From positions 1-64,000 of the forward strand of contig CAVQSZ010000020.1 of the NCBI GenBank assembly GCA_963716115.1: DNA of 64,000 bases. Direction: 5' to 3'. Source of the DNA: AP-15 sp963716115 (GTDB lineage: Bacteria; Pseudomonadota; Alphaproteobacteria; ATCC43930; CGMCC-115725). The notes below the pieces were generated by a model that was not told where the DNA came from, searched no databases, and saw only the letters and a program-made list of their open reading frames with translations. The position numbers were made by a program, and so were the translations under genes. Of the stretch, positions 36,684 to 45,774 are shown piece by piece (the first letter of the stretch is position 1; every line of letters starts with the position of its first letter).

Positions 36684-36828
36684 GGTCGCCGGGGACCATT
36701 CCGCCGTTACGCTCGAAGGCCGAGCGCGGTTCGACGCTGAGGCATCGCCCGGGCGCTGCCTTTCGCGGGCGACGGCGTGTATAGTGGCGCATCACGGCCC
36801 GCGCGGGCGTCGGAATGGGGGTTCTGCG

Positions 36829-37695
36829 ATGATCTTGGCGGCAAATTGGCGGATGGCGGCGGCGCTCGGCGCGCTGCTGACGATCGGGGCGGCGGGCGCG
36901 GCGCAGGCGGCCGGGACGCTCGACCGCATCGCCCAGGACAAGGCGATCCGCATCGCCTTCCGCGAGGATGCGCCGCCGTTTTCGGCCAAGGGCAAGGATT
37001 CCGAGCCGGTCGGCTTCATGGTCGATCTGTGCCGCGAGGTCGCCAAGAAGCTGGCCGAGCAATTGAAGCTGCCGGCGCTGAAGGTGGTCTATGTCCCGGT
37101 CACCGCCGCCAACCGCTTCGACGCGATCAAGGAGGGCAAGGCCGATCTGTTGTGCGAGCCGACGACGGCGACCTTGTCGCGACGCAAGGTGGTGGATTTC
37201 TCGATCCCGACCTTTGTCGACGGCGCCGGGCTGCTGATCCGCGCCGACGGGCCGCAGAATTTGAAAGCGCTGGCCGGCAAGAAGATCGGCGTGCTGGCCG
37301 GCACCACGACCCAGGAGGAGCTGAACAATTCGCTGAAGGCGGCCGGCGTAGAGAGCGACGTGACCCCGGCCCAGACCCATCAGGAAGGGCTGGCGATGCT
37401 CGACGACGGCAAGATCTCGGCCTATTTCGCCGACCGCTCGATCCTGATGTTCCTGGCGCAACAGAGCAAGGATCCGAAAAAGCTGCGGCTGGCCGAGAAC
37501 TATCTGACGGTCGAGCCCTATGCGCTGGCGCTGCCGCACGGCGACGAGGATTTTCGCCTCGCCGTCGACACAGCGTTAAGCCACATCTATCGCGACGGCG
37601 ACATCGTCGCGGTGTTCGAGCGCAGCTTCGGCGGCAAGGCCAAGCCGAGCGGCATTGTCGAGACGCTCTACATGGTCTCGGGGCTGCCGGACTGA
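36829..37695 (+). CDS. Amino-acid-type ABC transporter substrate-binding protein (family 3)
   Basis: A 288-residue periplasmic binding protein. The signal peptide is MILAANWRMAAALGALLTIG with cleavage after AAQAA. The mature part starts GTLDRIAQDKAIRIAFREDA and has PVGFMVDLCREVAKKL, VTAANRFDAIKEGKADLLCE and the GTTTQEELNNSL hinge region, all typical of polar amino acid binding proteins. No permease genes adjoin, so its partner must be elsewhere. The ATG at 36829 is chosen for the signal peptide; it stands alone, with the PIN toxin gene convergent. Confidence 0.88.
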   Translation: MILAANWRMAAALGALLTIGAAGAAQAAGTLDRIAQDKAIRIAFREDAPPFSAKGKDSEPVGFMVDLCREVAKKLAEQLKLPALKVVYVPVTAANRFDAIKEGKADLLCEPTTATLSRRKVVDFSIPTFVDGAGLLIRADGPQNLKALAGKKIGVLAGTTTQEELNNSLKAAGVESDVTPAQTHQEGLAMLDDGKISAYFADRSILMFLAQQSKDPKKLRLAENYLTVEPYALALPHGDEDFRLAVDTALSHIYRDGDIVAVFERSFGGKAKPSGIVETLYMVSGLPD

Positions 37696-37720
37696 GCCAT
37701 GGTCCACCGGGTGAACATCG

Positions 37721-38107
37721 TCACACCTTGCGAACAGGTGCGGGGTATTGCGCGACGATCGGGTCGGCGGTCAGCAGCAGGACGCCTTCGACCAGTGATT
37801 GCGCGACGAGGATGCGATCGAAGGGGTTCTTATGGATCGACGGCAGAGTGGCGGTCGCTACTGCGTGCTCGCCGGTGATCGCCAGCTCGTCATAGCCGTT
37901 GTCCAACAGCCCTCGGCGTAGGAGCCGGGCATCCGCGCGAAAATCGGCGCGGCCGAGGCCGGATTTGATCGCGACTTCCCACAGGCTCGCCACGCTGAAC
38001 ATCAGCCGGTTGCGAACGTCGCCGATCATCTCTCGGGCGGCGGCCGGCAACCGTGCCGGCTGGCCCGCCGCCCACAGCAGCAATTGCGTGTCCAGCAGCA
38101 GCTTCAC
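37721..38107 (-). CDS. PIN-domain toxin (VapC family)
   Basis: A 128-residue PIN-domain ribonuclease. MKLLLDTQLLLWAAG carries the first acidic residue (Asp6), SVASLWEVAIKSGLGRADF the conserved Glu, and HKNPFDRILVAQSLVEG the later Asp. VLLLTADPIVAQYP closes the fold. These toxins cut RNA when freed from their antitoxin. The start overlaps the antitoxin stop by 4 bases in the order antitoxin then toxin, as in other type II modules. Confidence 0.9.
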   Translation of the reverse strand: MKLLLDTQLLLWAAGQPARLPAAAREMIGDVRNRLMFSVASLWEVAIKSGLGRADFRADARLLRRGLLDNGYDELAITGEHAVATATLPSIHKNPFDRILVAQSLVEGVLLLTADPIVAQYPAPVRKV

Positions 38108-38349
38108 CAGACGCCGTCGAACAGCTGCTCGATCTCGACCTCCCCCATCCTGTCGAAATCATCGGGCACTGCGATCTCCCCGGCCATGAACCCGAGCCGG
38201 CGACGTTGAGCCGGTTCCGGTGCGGTCAGGGGCACGACCTTCACCATCGGCTTGCCCGCCTTGGCGATGATGAACGGCTCGCCCTTGGCGGCGCGATCGA
38301 GCAATCTCGACAGGTGGGTTTTGGCCTCGTGGATGTTTACGGTCAGCAT
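38104..38349 (-). CDS. Phd/YefM-type antitoxin
   Basis: An 81-residue antitoxin: MLTVNIHEAKTHLSRLLDRA, then GEPFIIAKAGKPMVKVVPL, the Phd/YefM DNA-binding fold, followed by a C-terminal toxin-binding tail (DDFDRMGEVEIEQLFDGVW). It precedes and overlaps the PIN toxin gene and should repress the pair's promoter, which must lie within about 100 bases to its right. Confidence 0.9.
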   Translation of the reverse strand: MLTVNIHEAKTHLSRLLDRAAKGEPFIIAKAGKPMVKVVPLTAPEPAQRRRLGFMAGEIAVPDDFDRMGEVEIEQLFDGVW

Positions 38350-38496
38350 CGCGACTCCGGACTAAACCCATCAGCTTAGTTCATATCGCTCAGCCCGGCA
38401 AGCAAGATGCCCGCCGGCAAGCCGGTGGTCAGGCCGGGTGCACGTGATTTACTGTAGCGCCCGGCCACAGCACTACGGCCGGCGAGGGAGGGAGCG

Positions 38497-39006
38497 ATGA
38501 CGTTGGAGGTCAGGCGGATCGTCACCGGGCACGATGCGAGCGGCAAGGCCGTCGTCAGCACCGACGAGCGGCTGAGCGCCGCGCCGCGGCTCAACCGCCC
38601 GCATATTTCGGGCTGCGAGATCTGGTCGACCGACCGGATGCCGGTCGACAATTCGGCCGCGGCCGACGCGCCGCAGCGGGCGGGCTTCGTCAAGCGCTAC
38701 AATTATGTCGGGACCGGCCAGGGCACGGTGATCCGGGTCACCGAATTCGCCCCCGGGGCGCCCAAATTCATGCACCGCACCGAGACCGTCGACTATGCGA
38801 TCCTGCTCAAGGGCGAATGCGACCTCGAATTCGACAGCGGCGAGGTCGTGCATATGAAGCCGGGCGACATCGTCGTGCAGCGCGGCACGATGCACGCCTG
38901 GGTCAACACCGGCTCGGTCCCGGCGGTGTTCGCGTTCATCCTGATCGACGCCGAGCCGGCAGCGCCCGCCGGGCAGGCGCTGCGCACCCATTACCCGGCG
39001 CCATGA
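38497..39006 (+). CDS. Cupin-domain protein
   Basis: A 169-residue protein with a single beta-barrel cupin domain in its second half: FMHRTETVDYAILLKGECDL (about residues 90-109) and MKPGDIVVQRGTMHAWVNTG (about 125-144). The motifs supply His, Glu and His as likely metal ligands. Proteins of this kind often act on aromatic or gentisate-like compounds or merely bind metabolites. The stop overlaps the start of the esterase gene (ATGA), so the two act together. Confidence 0.85.
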   Translation: MTLEVRRIVTGHDASGKAVVSTDERLSAAPRLNRPHISGCEIWSTDRMPVDNSAAADAPQRAGFVKRYNYVGTGQGTVIRVTEFAPGAPKFMHRTETVDYAILLKGECDLEFDSGEVVHMKPGDIVVQRGTMHAWVNTGSVPAVFAFILIDAEPAAPAGQALRTHYPAP

Positions 39007-39947
39007 CGATGCCTGCCCTTCATCCGCAAATCCGGCAGGTCCTGAGCGCGATGGCCGAGGCCAGGCTGCGGCCGATCGAGGCGATGACCCCGGCCGAGGC
39101 GCGCGAGCAGATGGAGGCGACGGCGCGAGCGCGCAAGGCCGAGCCGCTGCCGGTGGCGCGGGTCGAGGAGCGCATGGCCCCCGGCCCGGCCGGCGAGATC
39201 CGCCTGCGGCTCTATTGGCCCGACGCGGCGGGGAATTTGCCGGCGATCGTTTACTACCATGGCGGCGGGCATGTGATCGGCAGCCTCGACACGCACGATC
39301 TCGTCGCCCGCAACCTCTGCGCCGGGGCCGGCGCGTTGGTCGCCTCGGTCGATTATCGCATGGGGCCGGAGCATAGGTTCCCCGCCGCGGTCGACGATTC
39401 CTTCGCCGCTCTGAGATGGGTTCACGCCCATGCCGCGAGCCTCGGCGCCGACCCCGACCGCCTCGGCGTGCACGGCGACAGCGCCGGCGCCAACCTCGCC
39501 GCGGTCGCGGCGCTGATGGCGCGAGACGCCGGCGGCCCGAAACTGCGGCTGCAGTCGCTGGTCTACCCGGTCGCCGACTACACGATGTCGGGAGCCAGCT
39601 ACGCCAGATACGCCGAGGGCTACGGCATCCTGACCAAGGACGCGATGGCCTGGTTCCGCGGCCACTATCTGCGCGCCCCGGCCGACGCCGAGGATTGGCG
39701 CGCCTCGCCGCTGAAGGCGCCGAGCCTGCGGGGCGCGGCCCCGGCCATCGTCATAACCGCCGAATGCGACGTCTTGCACGACGACGGCGAAAGCTATGCC
39801 GATGCGCTGCGCCGCGCCGGCGTCCCGGTCGAGCACCACGACTATGCCGGCATGATCCACGCCTTTTTCGGCATGGTCCCGATGGTCGACGACGCGATGG
39901 CTGCGCAGCGCCAGGTCTGGGCCGCCTTCAAGCGCGCGTTCGCCTGA
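39003..39947 (+). CDS. Alpha/beta hydrolase, hormone-sensitive-lipase type
   Basis: A 314-residue esterase. The oxyanion motif is YYHGGGHVIGSLDTHD (about residues 82-97) and the nucleophile elbow is GVHGDSAGANLAAV (Ser near 160). The acid is in TAECDVLHDDGE near 255, and the His is in YAGMIHAFFGM near 284. This makes it a member of the HSL (family IV) carboxylesterases, which cleave short acyl esters. It is translationally coupled to the upstream cupin. The ATG at 39003 is two codons before a second Met. Confidence 0.9.
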   Translation: MTMPALHPQIRQVLSAMAEARLRPIEAMTPAEAREQMEATARARKAEPLPVARVEERMAPGPAGEIRLRLYWPDAAGNLPAIVYYHGGGHVIGSLDTHDLVARNLCAGAGALVASVDYRMGPEHRFPAAVDDSFAALRWVHAHAASLGADPDRLGVHGDSAGANLAAVAALMARDAGGPKLRLQSLVYPVADYTMSGASYARYAEGYGILTKDAMAWFRGHYLRAPADAEDWRASPLKAPSLRGAAPAIVITAECDVLHDDGESYADALRRAGVPVEHHDYAGMIHAFFGMVPMVDDAMAAQRQVWAAFKRAFA

Positions 39948-39961
39948 GCCTGGGCGAGGGG

Positions 39962-41036
39962 TCAACGCGCCTTGTGCTCGCCGACCCGCGTGGCGGTGGC
40001 GGGGTCGTTCGGGTCGTCGCGCCAGGTCGGGTGGGTGAAGTGGATGACGAAGTCGCCATTATACGAGGCAGCCGCGTTGTCGAACGTCATTCGCCCGATG
40101 CGGGTCCAGTCGGCGAAAGCGCGGCGCTGAAAAAAGCTGGGGCCGCGGGTCGATCCTTCTTCGGTGACCTCGATGTGGAAGGTCAGCGTGCGCTTTGGCG
40201 CGGGGTCGCCGCGGTCGAAGATTTGGGCCATGATCTCGTCGCGAAAATCCAGTGCTGTCGCCGTGGATCCGAGGCTGGCCGGGATCGACGACCAGGCGCA
40301 TGAAGGCCGGCGTGCGGGTCGCTTCGCCGTCGGGCTTGCCCAATTCCGCGATCTGATAAAGCTGGCGCACGGTCGGGTTCTTGTCGACCCGGCCAAACAC
40401 GATCCCGGTGACGAGCAGCACCCCGACGCCGAGACCGCGGCGCCAGGCGCTGGTGTTGGGGGCGTTGCGAATTTCGGCGTCATTGATGTAATCGGTGCGG
40501 TCGCCGCCGATGTCCTGCTGGGCGATGAAGTTGGCGGTGCGAAGCGGCTCTGCGTGGTTGGGGTCGGTGGTCGGAAACAGCTTGCCGACCAACGACAGGG
40601 AGCGTTGGCGGCCGCGCCGCGTCGCCGTGCAGCAGGTCGAGTAGCGCGCGATCAGCAAGGCCCGGCTGTCTTTTCGGAAATAGCCCGAATAGTGGGTTTC
40701 CTCGGTAATTTCCCACCGGCCGGCGAGGCAGATCCCGTTGGGATGAAGCAGGCGCCGGAAGCCCTTGCGGTCGGGGCCCCAACGCAGATCGGCCCGGGAA
40801 TCGACGGCCCGCGCGACCGCCTGGCGAAAGAAGTACGGCAGGCCCATTGGCAGCACGCCGCGCAGCACGCTTTGCAATGTGACCTTGTAGACCGGCATCG
40901 GCGGCTCGCCGGGGCCGCCCCAGACCCGCTGGTACGGGCTGGCGAGCACGGCCTCGCGCACCTCCGAGAAGCGCGATCCCCGATAGGCGCGGTCCTCCGC
41001 GGTTACCGGCTCGGTTCCGAAAAAACCTGGCTCCAT
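39962..41036 (-). CDS. Catalase-fold-like hypothetical protein (one frame break)
   Basis: A protein of about 357 residues, MEPGFFGTEPVTAEDRAYRG onward. The frame breaks at the aaaa run near 40244-40247; removing one base joins HGDSTG to FRDEIMAQIFDRGDP. The stretches LLHPNGICLAGRWEIT, SLVGKLFPTTDPNH and LRTANFIAQQDIGG look like the reduced catalase-like core found in some heme peroxidase relatives, but I cannot see a sure heme ligand. No signal peptide. It converges with the esterase gene. Function should be treated as unknown. Confidence 0.6.
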
Positions 41037-41253
41037 GGCAGCCCTCCCGCCGGCCGGCTGACGTCGCCCGCCCGCGAGCGGGCGCGACCGCAAGCCCAAC
41101 GTCGTCGCGATGTGCCGCCGCGCGCGCCGAGACCCCGATCGGCCGGCGCCGCGCGCCTCTTGCAGCGCGAGTGTAGCGGGGACCGGCGAGCGCGGCGAGC
41201 GGCCACGCCCGCCGGGTTTGCCATTCGCCGCGCCGGCCGCCACTATCGCCGCC

Positions 41254-41571
41254 ATGCGCTGGCTTCGACGCGGCTCGGCGGCCTCGGCTCTCGGCATCCT
41301 CGGCTGCCTCGCGGCGGGTTGCGGCGTCGTCAGCGGCGGCCTTTCCGACCGCTGCGCCGACACGATGCAGCGCGCCTATCCCGGGGCCGGGATCGAGATC
41401 ACCAGGCGCGAGGCCGCGGCCACCGGCATCAACGCAATCACCGCCAAGGTCGAGGGCGTCCGGAAGGACATGCCGCCCGACGGCCCGCTGCCGCGCGACC
41501 TCGCCGTCGAATGCGTCTACGAGGGCGACATCCTGACCGGCTTCCGCTGGACCGCGGGGCCGACGCGCTGA
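41254..41571 (+). CDS. Small predicted lipoprotein
   Basis: A 105-residue protein starting MRWLRRGSAASALGILGCL, followed by the lipobox LAAGC, so the mature lipoprotein would begin at the Cys near residue 24. The remainder (CADTMQRAYPGAGIEITRRE to ECVYEGDILTGFRWT) shows no family I know. It precedes a tandem repeat and the leucyltransferase gene. Start chosen for the signal peptide. Confidence 0.6.
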   Translation: MRWLRRGSAASALGILGCLAAGCGVVSGGLSDRCADTMQRAYPGAGIEITRREAAATGINAITAKVEGVRKDMPPDGPLPRDLAVECVYEGDILTGFRWTAGPTR

Positions 41572-41620
41572 CCCGCGCCGATGGGGCTGGCACGCGCGGC
41601 CGGGTCTCGGCCATACTCAG

Positions 41621-41678
41621 GCCGGCATACTTGGGCCGGCATGCTCGAGGTCGGCATACTTGGGCCGGCATGCTCGGG
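41621..41678. repeat. 29-base direct repeat, two units
   Basis: Two units of 29 bases (41621-41649 and 41650-41678), each containing ggcatacttgggccggcatg, differ by two bases. They lie about 30 bases upstream of the leucyltransferase start and themselves contain ggccggc palindromes. Confidence 0.7.
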
Positions 41679-41710
41679 GCCGGGCCGCAGGATGGCAGAG
41701 GGAGCAAGGG

Positions 41711-42520
41711 ATGGACATTGGGCCGGGGGCCGGCGACAACCCGAATGGCGAGTGGCTTCGGCGCGAGGCGCGGCGCGGCCGATTGCGCGACGGCTTCGCC
41801 GCCCCGCTGCAGCAGTTCTTCGCGACCTCGCCGATCGCCTGCCCCTATGTTCCGGGCCGCGCCGAGCGCAAGCTGATCGTCGAGCTGGGCGGCGGCCGCT
41901 CGGCCGTCTTCTACGACGATCTGTCGCGCGCCGGGTTCCGCCGCAGCCATCGTTTCGCCTACCGCCCGGCCTGCCGCGCCTGCAGCTCCTGCGTGCCGGT
42001 GCGGATCGCCGTCGACCGCTTCGCCCACACCCGGTCGACCCGGCGCATCGGCAACCTCAACCGCGACCTCGGCGCCGCCATCATCCGCGCCCGCGCCACG
42101 CCCGAGCAGTTTCGCCTGTTCCAGGCCTATCAGCGTCGCCGCCACGGCGACAGCGACATGGCGGCGATGAGCTACGGCGACTACCGCGGGATGGTTGAGG
42201 ACACCCCGATCCGCACCGAGATCGTCGAGTTTCGCGACCCGACCGGCGCGCTCGTCGCGGCGGCGCTGATCGACCGGCTCGACGACGGCGTCTCCGCGGT
42301 CTACAGCTTTTACGACCCGCAGCAGCCCAAGCGCAGCCTCGGCACCTGGAGCATCCTGTGGCTGGTCGAGGAATGCCGGCGCCGCGGGCGGCCCTTCGTC
42401 TATCTCGGCTATTGGATCGCCGACAGCCCGAAGATGGCCTACAAAGCACGCTTCCCCGCGCTCGAGCGGCTGGCGGCGGGGGGCTGGGCCGCGTTTCCGC
42501 CGCAGCCCGCCCTGCGCTGA
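41711..42520 (+). CDS. bpt: Aspartate/glutamate leucyltransferase (arginyltransferase family)
   Basis: A 269-residue aminoacyl-tRNA-protein transferase that adds Leu (Bpt) or Arg (Ate) to N-terminal Asp or Glu of proteins, marking them for ClpS/ClpAP degradation. The Cys-rich N-terminal part is RPACRACSSCVPVRI (about residues 84-98). The transferase domain has RHGDSDMAAMSYGDYRGM and the closing FVYLGYWIADSPKMAYKARF (about 235-254). The ATG at 41711 follows a gggagcaaggg ribosome-binding site. A PcaB-like gene follows after 9 bases. Confidence 0.93.
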   Translation: MDIGPGAGDNPNGEWLRREARRGRLRDGFAAPLQQFFATSPIACPYVPGRAERKLIVELGGGRSAVFYDDLSRAGFRRSHRFAYRPACRACSSCVPVRIAVDRFAHTRSTRRIGNLNRDLGAAIIRARATPEQFRLFQAYQRRRHGDSDMAAMSYGDYRGMVEDTPIRTEIVEFRDPTGALVAAALIDRLDDGVSAVYSFYDPQQPKRSLGTWSILWLVEECRRRGRPFVYLGYWIADSPKMAYKARFPALERLAAGGWAAFPPQPALR

Positions 42521-42529
42521 GCCCGGGAC

Positions 42530-43900
42530 ATGGCGATCGGCATCCTCAATTCGGCGATCTTCGCCGACATGTTCGGCACGGCGGCGATGCGCGAGGCGTT
42601 CGGCGACCGCGCCTTCCTCGCCCGCTGCGTCGAGGTCGAGGCGGCGTTGGCGCGCGCCCAGGCGCGGCTCGGGATCATCCCCGAGGAGGCCGCGGCGGCG
42701 ATCTCGCGCGCCGCCGACCCGCCTCCCGAATTCGACCTCGCGCGGCTCAAGCGCGAGACCGAGAATGTCGGCTACCCGATCCTGCCGCTGGTCCGCCAGC
42801 TCGCCGAGCATGCGGGCGACGCCGGGCGCTGGCTTCACTGGGGGGCCACGACCCAGGACATCATGGACACCGCCGTGGTCCTGCAGATCCGCGCCGGGCT
42901 GGCGTTGATCGAGGCGGATCTCGGGGCCGTGCGCGGCCATCTGGCCGACCTCGCGCGCCGCTATCGCGACACGCCGATGGCCGGGCGCACGCATCTCCAG
43001 CACGCGCTGCCGGTGACCTTCGGCTACAAGGCGGCGGTCTGGCTGTCGGCGCTCGACCGCCACGCCGAGCGCCTCTCACAGCTGCGCCCGCGCGTGCTGG
43101 CGGCGCAATTCGGCGGCGCCGCCGGCACCCTCGCCTCGCTCGGCAACGGCGCCGATGTTGTGCGCAGCCGCGCCGGGCTCGCCCTTGAGCTCGGCCTCGG
43201 CGACCCGCCGATCACCTGGCACGTCGCCCGCGACGGCATCGCCGAAACCGTCCAGACATTGGCGCTGCTGACCGGCAGCCTCGGCAAGATCGCCTTCGAT
43301 GTGATGCTGATGTCGGCGACCGAATTCGGCGAGGCGGCCGAGCCCTTTGTCACCGGCCGCGGCTCGAGCTCGACGATGCCGCAAAAGCGCAACCCGATCT
43401 CGTGCGAGCTGATCCTCGCCGCGGCCAAGGCGGTGCGCCAGCAGGCGGGGCTCGTGCTCGACGCGATGATCGCCGATTTCGAGCGCGCGACCGGCCCCTG
43501 GCATGTCGAATGGGCGGCGGTCCCGGAAGCCTTCGGCTACGCCGCCGGCGCGCTCAGCCAGTCGCGGTTCTTGCTCGGCGGGCTGATCGTCGACCCGGCC
43601 CGCATGGCGAAGAACCTCGACATGACGCACGGGCTGATCGTCGCCGAGGCGGTGATGATGGGTCTTGCCCCCCATGCCGGGCGCAACGAGGCGCACGATC
43701 TTGTCTACGACGCCTGCCGCGCGGCGATCGAGGCCGACCGGCCGCTGCTCGACGTGCTCCTCGAAACCCCCGCCGTCGCCGGCCCGCTCGGCCCCGACAG
43801 GCTGCGCGCGCTGACCGACCCCGCCAACTACCTCGGGGCCGCCCCGGCGATGGTCGAGCATCTGCTCGCCGGGCGCGCGGCCGCGACGCGGCCGGCATAG
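42530..43900 (+). CDS. 3-carboxy-cis,cis-muconate cycloisomerase-like lyase (PcaB / adenylosuccinate lyase superfamily)
   Basis: A 456-residue fumarase/aspartase-superfamily enzyme. HWGATTQDIMDTAVVLQIR near residue 104, AGRTHLQHALPVTFGYK near 150 with the catalytic His, and GSSSTMPQKRNPISCELI near 280 with the mobile-loop Ser are the three signatures. The wording of these motifs fits PcaB (protocatechuate branch of the beta-ketoadipate pathway) better than PurB. No other pca genes adjoin, so the assignment within the superfamily is tentative. It lies 9 bases behind the leucyltransferase gene. Confidence 0.85.
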   Translation: MAIGILNSAIFADMFGTAAMREAFGDRAFLARCVEVEAALARAQARLGIIPEEAAAAISRAADPPPEFDLARLKRETENVGYPILPLVRQLAEHAGDAGRWLHWGATTQDIMDTAVVLQIRAGLALIEADLGAVRGHLADLARRYRDTPMAGRTHLQHALPVTFGYKAAVWLSALDRHAERLSQLRPRVLAAQFGGAAGTLASLGNGADVVRSRAGLALELGLGDPPITWHVARDGIAETVQTLALLTGSLGKIAFDVMLMSATEFGEAAEPFVTGRGSSSTMPQKRNPISCELILAAAKAVRQQAGLVLDAMIADFERATGPWHVEWAAVPEAFGYAAGALSQSRFLLGGLIVDPARMAKNLDMTHGLIVAEAVMMGLAPHAGRNEAHDLVYDACRAAIEADRPLLDVLLETPAVAGPLGPDRLRALTDPANYLGAAPAMVEHLLAGRAAATRPA

Positions 43901-44047
43901 GCTCGCCGCCGAAGGGCGCAGCGCATCGTCATTTGACGAAGTCGGCCCGCAATCTTGCGAGGGCCGGGCGGCGGGATCAATTATCAAGCGGGCTCGCTGC
44001 GGTGCAGACCCTGCCCGCGGCGTGCGCCGGCTGATCAAGGTGATGAG

Positions 44048-44701
44048 ATGACCTATGTGCTGTTCATTCCATGGCGGCGGGCCGACCAGCTGGAAAAGGC
44101 GCTGTTCATCGGCAGAAGCGGCAAGTCGCCCGATACCATGAGCTTTGCCGGCGACGAGCATCACGCGAAGGACCAGCAATGGAAGACGCTGGCTCAAGAC
44201 AACCGAATGAAGGCCAAAAAGCAGTTCTTTGAAGTACGGTTCACCGGCATTCAAAGCATCATCCTGCTTTCGATGGCCGATGGGCAAATCTACATCCGCG
44301 GACACGGGCTGCCCGGCGACGCGTGCATCTCATCGGGGCAGGATTCGCATGAAAGCGCCCGGCTGCACGCCAATGACGTGGCCCGCCGGCTGATCGACAG
44401 CGGCCTGCAAACCGGCTTTGCCGGCAAGATCAAATGCTACAATTGCCACAGCGCGGAATTTGGTCTGTCGGGGTCGCCGTTCGCACAGGTGTTCGCCGAC
44501 GCAATGTGGCGGGCCGGCTACAAGAAATGCACCTATTGGGGCTATCAGGGCTCGTTGACCTCGTTTTACGAAATGCGCACCGGCGAGGCGAACCTCCACA
44601 AATACGCCGGCTTTAAAGAAGAGTTCGAGAGCGGCGGGTGGGTGATGGACGATGCCCGCGCCAGCCAGCGACGCATGCAGATAACGCCGCAGGCCGGGTA
44701 G
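44048..44701 (+). CDS. Putative clan CD (caspase/C80-like) cysteine peptidase
   Basis: A 217-residue protein with a core resembling caspase-fold peptidases. A hydrophobic strand ends in QIYIRGHGLPGD (His86), a helix with SARLHANDVARRLIDSGL follows, then a second strand GKIKCYNCHSAEFG with Cys130 and Cys133. The order of strand-HG, helix, strand-Cys-Ser matches the catalytic dyad of C80 (RTX/clostridial toxin self-processing) and C14 peptidases; I favour Cys133. There is no signal peptide. An aaggtg ribosome-binding site precedes the ATG. The next gene, 341 bases on, encodes a PEP-CTERM exported protein. No effector or adaptor domain is fused, so the trigger and target are unknown. Confidence 0.6.
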   Translation: MTYVLFIPWRRADQLEKALFIGRSGKSPDTMSFAGDEHHAKDQQWKTLAQDNRMKAKKQFFEVRFTGIQSIILLSMADGQIYIRGHGLPGDACISSGQDSHESARLHANDVARRLIDSGLQTGFAGKIKCYNCHSAEFGLSGSPFAQVFADAMWRAGYKKCTYWGYQGSLTSFYEMRTGEANLHKYAGFKEEFESGGWVMDDARASQRRMQITPQAG

Positions 44702-45042
44702 CGCCGACGGCGATCCGGCCGGGCGGCCTGCCGCGCGGCCGCATGCGACGGTCGCCTCAAGGAAGGGGTGTAAGGTTTTGCGACGGATCGCCGGGTTCGG
44801 CCGATCGCCGCCGCGCCCGCTCTTTTCCACGATATCAGTGAGATATGATTGAACCACAGACGCTCGGGCATTCGTCACAACTGTCGGATTCTCTTACACC
44901 CGAGCAGCTGCTGATATTTCATGAGCTTGATATGGTTAAAGATTTTTAACTGGCACAAAATTTGCGTTGAATTGGGCGCGCGGCCTAGACGAGTGGCGGG
45001 AGCAGCCTGAGCCGACCGCGAACCTTGGGGAGAGTCACGACC
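44702..45042. other. Intergenic region upstream of the PEP-CTERM gene
   Basis: Its first half is GC-rich with no gene. From about 44870 it turns AT-rich and carries the sigma-54 promoter described separately, with an untranslated leader of about 65 bases before the PEP-CTERM start. An enhancer for a sigma-54 activator would be expected within this stretch; I cannot pick one with confidence. Confidence 0.5.
44951..44967 (+). promoter_or_regulatory. Sigma-54 (RpoN) promoter
   Basis: TGGCAC-aaaat-TTGCgt at 44951-44967 matches the -24/-12 consensus at every invariant position (GG at 44952-44953, GC at 44964-44965, correct 5-base spacer). Transcription would start near 44976, about 67 bases before the PEP-CTERM ATG. 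PEP-CTERM genes in exosortase-bearing bacteria are known to be under RpoN with the PrsK/PrsR two-component system, which fits. Confidence 0.75.
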
Positions 45043-45758
45043 ATGATCAACAGCTTGAAGATCGGCCTGATGGCCGGGTTGGGGTTGCTGCTTGCGCAAC
45101 AGGCCTACGCCAACCCCTGCCCGCCGGGGAACCCGCCGACCAACTGCGCGCCGCCCGCGGGGGCGATCCTGGATCTGGACGGCTCCCCGGTCCCGCACAC
45201 CTATCAGCAATATTCGGTCAACTTTACGGCGGTCAACACGACCACCAACCTCAGCTTCTCGTTTCGCGAAGACCCCGCCTTCCTCGGCCTCGACGATGTG
45301 TCGGTGACAACCGGCGCCGGCCCGAACCTTGTCGTGAACCCGGGCTTCGAGCTGGGCCCGGTGGGCGCGAACGCGCCGACCGGCTGGACCTACCTCAACG
45401 CATTCGGCGCCGTCGCCGCCGGCGTCGTGTCGACTTCCCGTCTCCCGGCCCGCGCACCGGGGCCAACTATTATCGCGACGGCGCGGTTCAGGCCTATGAC
45501 GGGATCACTCAGCCGATCGCAACCACGACCGGCGATTTGTACACCATCAGCTTCTGGCTCGACGACAACTCCGACCTGACGACGTTCTCGCGTCTCAGCA
45601 CGAATGGCGATGACACCGACACCGGCGGCAACGGCATCGACCTGCTCGTCTATGCGGGGGCGATCCCGGTGCTGGCGCCGGAGCCCGCCTCGCTCGCGCT
45701 GCTGGGCGTCGGCCTCGCCGGGCTCGGCATCTTCCGCCGCCGGCGCAAAACCGCCTGA
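45043..45758 (+). CDS. PEP-CTERM sorting-domain exported protein (one frame break)
   Basis: An exported protein of about 238 residues. The signal peptide is MINSLKIGLMAGLGLLLAQQ with cleavage after AYA. A beta-rich middle has NLSFSFREDPAFLGLDDVSV and PNLVVNPGFELGPVG, the start of a carbohydrate-binding-like domain common in these proteins. The C-terminus has the sorting signal PEPASLALLGVGLAGLGIF followed by RRRRK. Exosortase recognises PEP, removes the tail and anchors or releases the protein, often for exopolysaccharide or floc formation. The frame breaks near 45427, where one base is missing, between AFGAVAAGVV and FPSPGPRTGANYYRDG. A good ggggag ribosome-binding site and a sigma-54 promoter lie upstream, and a strong terminator downstream: a single-gene transcript. 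Confidence 0.85.
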
Positions 45759-45774
45759 CGCGGCTCTTTTGACG

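Noticed and set aside
37721..38349. PIN toxin/antitoxin and HigBA as part of a larger defence island with the CRISPR locus
   Set aside because: They lie 15 and 40 kb away among metabolic genes; nothing links them beyond being accessory.
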